NCBI GenBank assembly: GCA_903882765.1
Contig: CAIRYE010000331.1
Coordinates: forward strand, 1-16,140
DNA length: 16,140 nucleotides
Direction of reading: 5' to 3'
From: an uncultured Anaerolineae bacterium
Lineage (GTDB): Bacteria > Chloroflexota > Anaerolineae > Anaerolineales > Villigracilaceae
The notes below the pieces were generated by a model that saw only the letters and a list, made by a program, of their open reading frames with translations, was not told the DNA's origin and did no database searches. A program made the translations under genes and the position numbers. This document shows positions 13,173 to 16,140 of the stretch, piece by piece. Position 1 is the first letter of the stretch. Every line of letters begins with the position of its first letter.

Positions 13173-13577
13173 TTACACGCGGCGCTTTTTCGGTGGCCTG
13201 CAACCATTGTGGGCTACAGGTGTCTTATCCAAAATGGATCTGACTTTAATACCCATCGATTGAACAGCCCTAATGGCTGATTCACGACCAGGCCCTGGTC
13301 CTTTGATGACAAGGTCAGCTTCTTGCAAACCCATTTGCTGAGCCGTTTTGATAGCTTGCTCGGCGGCAAGCCTTGCGGCAAATGGAGTGCTTTTTCTGGA
13401 ACCCTTGAAACCAGCGGAACCGGAACTTCCCCAGGCAACAGTATTGCCCATGGAATCGGTAACAGTTACGATAGTATTATTGAACGAGGCAAATACATGC
13501 ACCTGCCCGGAAGAAATGGAGCGCTTGGCTTTTTTGGCGCCTGTAGTGCGGCGCGACTGGCGTACATTCTGTGCCAT
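13173..13577 (-). CDS. rpsK: 30S ribosomal protein S11
   Basis: This 134-residue protein lines the mRNA exit channel on the platform of the small subunit. Conserved stretches are GQVHVFASFNNTIVTVTDSM (24-43), GFKGSRKSTPFAA (57-69), KGPGPGRESAIRA (91-103) and the C-terminal TPVAHNGCRPPKKRRV. It is full length and sits 22 nt ahead of rpsD and 18 nt behind rpsM. Confidence 0.98.
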   Translation of the reverse strand: MAQNVRQSRRTTGAKKAKRSISSGQVHVFASFNNTIVTVTDSMGNTVAWGSSGSAGFKGSRKSTPFAARLAAEQAIKTAQQMGLQEADLVIKGPGPGRESAIRAVQSMGIKVRSILDKTPVAHNGCRPPKKRRV

Positions 13578-13595
13578 AAAATATTATTCTCCTGC

Positions 13596-13982
13596 TTACT
13601 TCTTTGCACCACGACGACGACCACGACCGGCAACAGTCTTCTTGGGGCCTTTGCGGGTTCGCGAATTGGTACGGGTGCGCTGACCATGAACGGGAAGATT
13701 ACGACGGTGTCTTAAACCGCGGTAACATCCGATCTCGATCAGACGCTTGATATTCAGCTGTTCCTGGCGGCGCAGATCACCCTCAAGAGTAAAATTCTTT
13801 TGGATGTATTCACGCAGTGCAGCAACTTCAGACTCTGACAGGTCTTTAATTCTGGTGTCAGGGTTGATCTTGGTTTCTGCAAGGATCTTATGCGAACGAG
13901 TAAGACCGATACCATAAAGGTAGGTTAAGCCGATCTCAACACGTTTGTTACGAGGGAGGTCAATACCTTCAATACGCGCCAT
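13596..13982 (-). CDS. rpsM: 30S ribosomal protein S13
   Basis: This 128-residue head protein contacts the P-site tRNA and forms intersubunit bridges. It begins MARIEGIDLPRNKRVEIGL and contains LTYLYGIGLTRSHKIL (19-34). It also has the GCYRGLRHRRNLPVHGQRT block and a very basic C-terminal tail (PKKTVAGRGRRRGAKK). Its ATG lies 4 nt after the rpmJ stop, implying coupled translation. Confidence 0.98.
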   Translation of the reverse strand: MARIEGIDLPRNKRVEIGLTYLYGIGLTRSHKILAETKINPDTRIKDLSESEVAALREYIQKNFTLEGDLRRQEQLNIKRLIEIGCYRGLRHRRNLPVHGQRTRTNSRTRKGPKKTVAGRGRRRGAKK

Positions 13983-13986
13983 GTAA

Positions 13987-14100
13987 TTAACCCTGCCTCT
14001 GTTTGTGTTTTGGATTTTCGCAGATCACGAGGAGTCTGCCGCTGCGCTTAACGATTTTACATTTTGCACAACGTTTTCTAATGGATGGTGATACTTTCAT
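13987..14100 (-). CDS. rpmJ: 50S ribosomal protein L36 (zinc-binding form)
   Basis: This gene has only 37 codons. Translation from ATG at 14100-14098 gives MKVSPSIRKRCAKCKIVK, continuing to the diagnostic ending ENPKHKQRQG and TAA. The zinc ligands Cys11, Cys14, Cys27 and His32 are complete, so this is the zinc-dependent L36. A strong Shine-Dalgarno (AAGGAGAAAGG) precedes the start. It is the first gene after the promoter in the map-rpmJ gap and the head of the rpsM-rpsK-rpsD-rpoA unit. Confidence 0.97.
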   Translation of the reverse strand: MKVSPSIRKRCAKCKIVKRSGRLLVICENPKHKQRQG

Positions 14101-14154
14101 GAGTGCCTTTCTCCTTCAGGTGGACAGAAATGAGTCCCAACAGCCGAAGTTACA
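14101..14154 (-). promoter_or_regulatory. Leader of the rpmJ-alpha operon with possible SD-sequestering hairpin
   Basis: The leader is about 50 nt from the predicted start site to the rpmJ ATG. CTTC near its 5' end (complement of 14146-14149) can pair with GAAG of the Shine-Dalgarno (complement of 14114-14117). GGAC/GTCC (14122-14125 and 14134-14137) forms an inner stem. The helices are short; a regulatory role is speculative. Confidence 0.25.
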
Positions 14155-14182
14155 ATTATACTCGGTTTTGAATATTTGTCTA
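14155..14182 (-). promoter_or_regulatory. Sigma70-type promoter for rpmJ-rpsM-rpsK-rpsD-rpoA
   Basis: On the minus strand a -35 TAGACA (14182-14177) and a perfect -10 TATAAT (14160-14155) are separated by 16 nt. The surroundings are AT-rich, including AATAATTATA just upstream of the -35. It sits in the map-rpmJ gap and points at rpmJ, so the ribosomal/RNA polymerase genes can be transcribed independently of secY-adk-map. This is the best promoter match in the window. Confidence 0.65.
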
Positions 14183-14209
14183 TAATTATTTGCAGCATCT
14201 TGCTTCTGA

Positions 14210-14980
14210 TCACAGGACAGTCAGGATTAGGGGTTCTCCTTCGGTAACAGCGATACTATGTTCAAAGTGCGCTGTCAACGACCCATCAGCAGATACTACA
14301 GTCCAATTATCTTTTGCCACCTTGGTCCTGTGTGTTCCGATCAACACCATTGGTTCGATAGCGATCACAACTCCTGGCTGCAATAACACCCCAGTTCCAG
14401 CCTTCCCATAATTGGGAACCTGTGGACCTTCGTGCATTTGCTTGCCAACACCGTGCCCGGTATACTCCCGGGTAACGTGATAACCGTGGCTTTCTACATA
14501 TTGTTGTATCGCCTCCGATACATCTCCAGTCATATTTCCGGGGCGCATTTTTTCTATGCCAGCGTACAATGATTTCTCGGTAACCTCTAATAGCTTTGCG
14601 GCTTTTTCAGAGATCTGCCCAACCCCACCGGTAAAGGCGGAATCGGCCACATAACCTTGATAGTATGTACCACAGTCAATCGAAACAATGTCCCCTTCTT
14701 TTAACTTTCTATCTTTCGAAGGAATCCCATGGACGAGTTCTTCATTAATGGAGACCGTGATGGAATTCGGAAAGGGCGGATGCCCATATCCTTTGAAAGG
14801 CGATACGACCCCAAATTTCTTCAACACATCCTCGGCAGCCGCGTCGAGATCTGCTGTTGAAACTCCGGGTTGCAATAAATCACGAACCGCCGCATGAACA
14901 GTAGCATTAATTCGCCCAGCTTCTCGCATGATCGCGATCTCGGATGAATTTTTTATGTTTACTTTTCTCGACCAGTCCAT
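14210..14980 (-). CDS. map: Type I methionine aminopeptidase
   Basis: This metalloenzyme removes the initiator Met from nascent proteins. The 256-residue length is typical of type Ia enzymes. All five metal ligands are present: Asp102 (SIDCG), Asp113 (VADSA), His176 (GHGVGK), Glu209 (AIEPM) and Glu240 (HFEHS). They match E. coli Asp97, Asp108, His171, Glu204 and Glu235. His84 and His183 match the catalytic His79 and His178. There is no N-terminal zinc-finger extension. It starts 13 nt after adk, but the sequence before the ATG is AT-rich with no clear Shine-Dalgarno, so it may rely on coupling to adk. Confidence 0.97.
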   Translation of the reverse strand: MDWSRKVNIKNSSEIAIMREAGRINATVHAAVRDLLQPGVSTADLDAAAEDVLKKFGVVSPFKGYGHPPFPNSITVSINEELVHGIPSKDRKLKEGDIVSIDCGTYYQGYVADSAFTGGVGQISEKAAKLLEVTEKSLYAGIEKMRPGNMTGDVSEAIQQYVESHGYHVTREYTGHGVGKQMHEGPQVPNYGKAGTGVLLQPGVVIAIEPMVLIGTHRTKVAKDNWTVVSADGSLTAHFEHSIAVTEGEPLILTVL

Positions 14981-14993
14981 AATAATATTATTT

Positions 14994-15647
14994 CTATTCT
15001 ACGCACATAATTGAGTTCATCAGGGTGGCAACTTCTTCGATCGAGCCAAACCCGTTAACCTCAGTTAATATCCCACCCTTTTTATAGTAATCTATCAAAG
15101 GGGCGGTTTGTTGTTGATAAACGTCTATTCGGTGTTTCACCGTATCCGGTTTATCATCATCTCTTTGGTACAAGGCCGATTGATCAAAATCGCAATGGCC
15201 AGGTGTTTTCGGTGGATTAAATTTAGAGTGAAAGGCATGGCCACATTCCTTGCAACTCCATCGCCCTGCCAATCTTTCGATCAAAGCTTCAGCTGGGGCT
15301 GTTATGAACGGAACCAAATCCACTTTTCCACCAAACTCCCTCAGCATTTCAGCCAAACTATCTGCTTGGGGAGGGGTGCGGGGGAAACCATCTAGGATGG
15401 CTCCCCTCACACAATCGGGACGCTTGAAACGGTCCCGTATCATCGCTACTGTTACGTCGTCGGGAACTAATTCGCCCTTGCTAATAAAGGTTTGGGCGAT
15501 CTTACCCATTTCAGTGTTATTTCTGATGTTTTCCCGAAAAATATCACCCGAAGAAATGTGGGGTAATTTAAATTTCTCGGAAAGTATGCCTGCCTGCGTC
15601 CCTTTTCCAGCACCTGGAGGGCCAAGCAGAACAATATATGTTGGCAT
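14994..15647 (-). CDS. adk: Adenylate kinase (long form, zinc-type LID)
   Basis: This enzyme interconverts ATP plus AMP with two ADP. The 217-residue protein has the P-loop GPPGAGKGT (9-17), the AMP-binding DGFPRTPPQ (86-94) and a long LID domain (about 128-165). The LID carries Cys132, Cys135, Cys152 and Asp155, the Cys3Asp zinc site with the spacing seen in Bacillus adenylate kinase. AGAGG lies about 6 nt before the ATG. It starts 10 nt after secY, the usual secY-adk-map order. Confidence 0.97.
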   Translation of the reverse strand: MPTYIVLLGPPGAGKGTQAGILSEKFKLPHISSGDIFRENIRNNTEMGKIAQTFISKGELVPDDVTVAMIRDRFKRPDCVRGAILDGFPRTPPQADSLAEMLREFGGKVDLVPFITAPAEALIERLAGRWSCKECGHAFHSKFNPPKTPGHCDFDQSALYQRDDDKPDTVKHRIDVYQQQTAPLIDYYKKGGILTEVNGFGSIEEVATLMNSIMCVE

Positions 15648-15657
15648 TGCAGCCTCT

Positions 15658-16140
15658 CTATCTAACCAGAATTGAATCCTGATATCCGTGTAGTTTTAAT
15701 TCAGCATCGATGGTTGAGAAGGTATCTCGAACAACACCAACAACGATCAACAAACCTGACGATGAAACAAGGAGAAGACCAGCAGAAGATGCACCCCCAC
15801 CTATACCAACCGCGGTAAGCAATAGGCTTAGAAGGTAAGGAAGTATCGCCACCAAACCAAGGAATAACGCTCCCGGCAAGGTAATTCTTCTCTGAACTTT
15901 AGTTAGATATTTTTGGGTAGGAGCGCCACGGTTTACACCAGGGATCTGCGCGCCAACTTTTTTGAGATTTTCCCCATAATTTTGTTGGGTAAAAAGAACA
16001 TCAGTATAGAAGAATGTGAAAATTACAACCATAAAGAAGTACATCACCCAATACCCTGCAGAGTTTCCACCAAAAATGGATTGGACACTCATTGCAAAAT
16101 TCTTTACTGCTACATTGGTATTATTGATGAACCAAGCGGC
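15658..16140 (-). CDS. secY: Preprotein translocase subunit SecY, C-terminal 160 residues (5' end outside window)
   Basis: SecY forms the protein-conducting channel with SecE and SecG. The frame is open through the right edge of the window; the Met codon at 16092 is internal. Visible are the late transmembrane helices and the cytosolic C5 loop (about LKKVGAQIPGVNRGAPTQ), then TLPGALFLGLVAILPYLLS, the last helix and the basic C-terminal tail. In the C5 loop the motif IPGVNRGAPT aligns with VPGIRPGEQT of E. coli, so the conserved Arg357 position holds Asn and an Arg follows one residue later. It is upstream of adk and map in one transcript. Confidence 0.95.
   Translation of the reverse strand, partial: AAWFINNTNVAVKNFAMSVQSIFGGNSAGYWVMYFFMVVIFTFFYTDVLFTQQNYGENLKKVGAQIPGVNRGAPTQKYLTKVQRRITLPGALFLGLVAILPYLLSLLLTAVGIGGGASSAGLLLVSSSGLLIVVGVVRDTFSTIDAELKLHGYQDSILVR

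Noticed and set aside
13323..13715. Open frames on the plus strand across rpsK/rpsM
   Set aside because: They are antisense to clear ribosomal protein genes, have low-complexity translations and no homology-like motifs.
16090..16092. ATG at 16092 as the secY start
   Set aside because: The encoded part is only the C-terminal third of SecY, and the frame continues through the right edge.
1..16140. CRISPR arrays, tRNAs, IS elements, phage or toxin-antitoxin genes
   Set aside because: No regular direct repeats, cloverleaf-like sequences, transposase motifs or small toxin/antitoxin pairs were seen on either strand.

Overview
The window is ordinary bacterial chromosome of moderate GC. It has two blocks that face each other. 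A plus-strand metabolic block (1-8241) meets a minus-strand ribosomal/housekeeping block (8238-16140), and the two stop codons overlap at 8238-8241. The order secY-adk-map-rpmJ-rpsM-rpsK-rpsD-rpoA-rplQ-truA-rplM-rpsI is the downstream end of the spc/alpha ribosomal region as arranged in many Gram-positive-like phyla. The mazG product begins with part of a YabN-like domain, several starts are TTG or GTG, and a large unassigned membrane protein lies at the left edge. Together these suggest an anaerobic member of Chloroflexota, probably Anaerolineae. That assignment is an inference from gene order and protein style, not a database match.

Plus strand, left to right: the C-terminal part of an unrecognised polytopic membrane protein; a complete four-gene operon for a biotin-dependent, sodium-pumping decarboxylase, most likely methylmalonyl-CoA decarboxylase (mmdA, mmdD, mmdC, mmdB); uracil phosphoribosyltransferase (upp); a 684-residue iron-sulfur flavoprotein of the trimethylamine/histamine dehydrogenase family; and a GNAT acetyltransferase 13 nt behind it. 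MmdA transfers the carboxyl group to biotin on MmdC, MmdB decarboxylates carboxybiotin while exporting Na+, and MmdD holds the complex at the membrane. No biotin carboxylase gene is present, which favours a decarboxylase over an ATP-dependent carboxylase.

Minus strand, in transcription order: secY (3' part), adk, map, a promoter in the place where infA often sits, rpmJ (37 codons), rpsM, rpsK, rpsD, rpoA, rplQ, truA, rplM, rpsI, a long imperfect hairpin, then mazG. These genes cover protein export, adenylate balance, N-terminal Met removal, ribosome and RNA polymerase assembly, tRNA pseudouridylation and NTP clean-up.

I found no phage, IS element, CRISPR array, tRNA/rRNA or obvious new multi-gene system. 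The points most worth a second look are the altered substrate pocket of the amine-dehydrogenase-like protein (Glu, Val and Asp where trimethylamine dehydrogenase has Tyr60, Trp105 and Trp355), the partial methylase-like N-terminus of MazG, the displaced arginine in the SecY C5 loop, and the promoter with missing infA between map and rpmJ.
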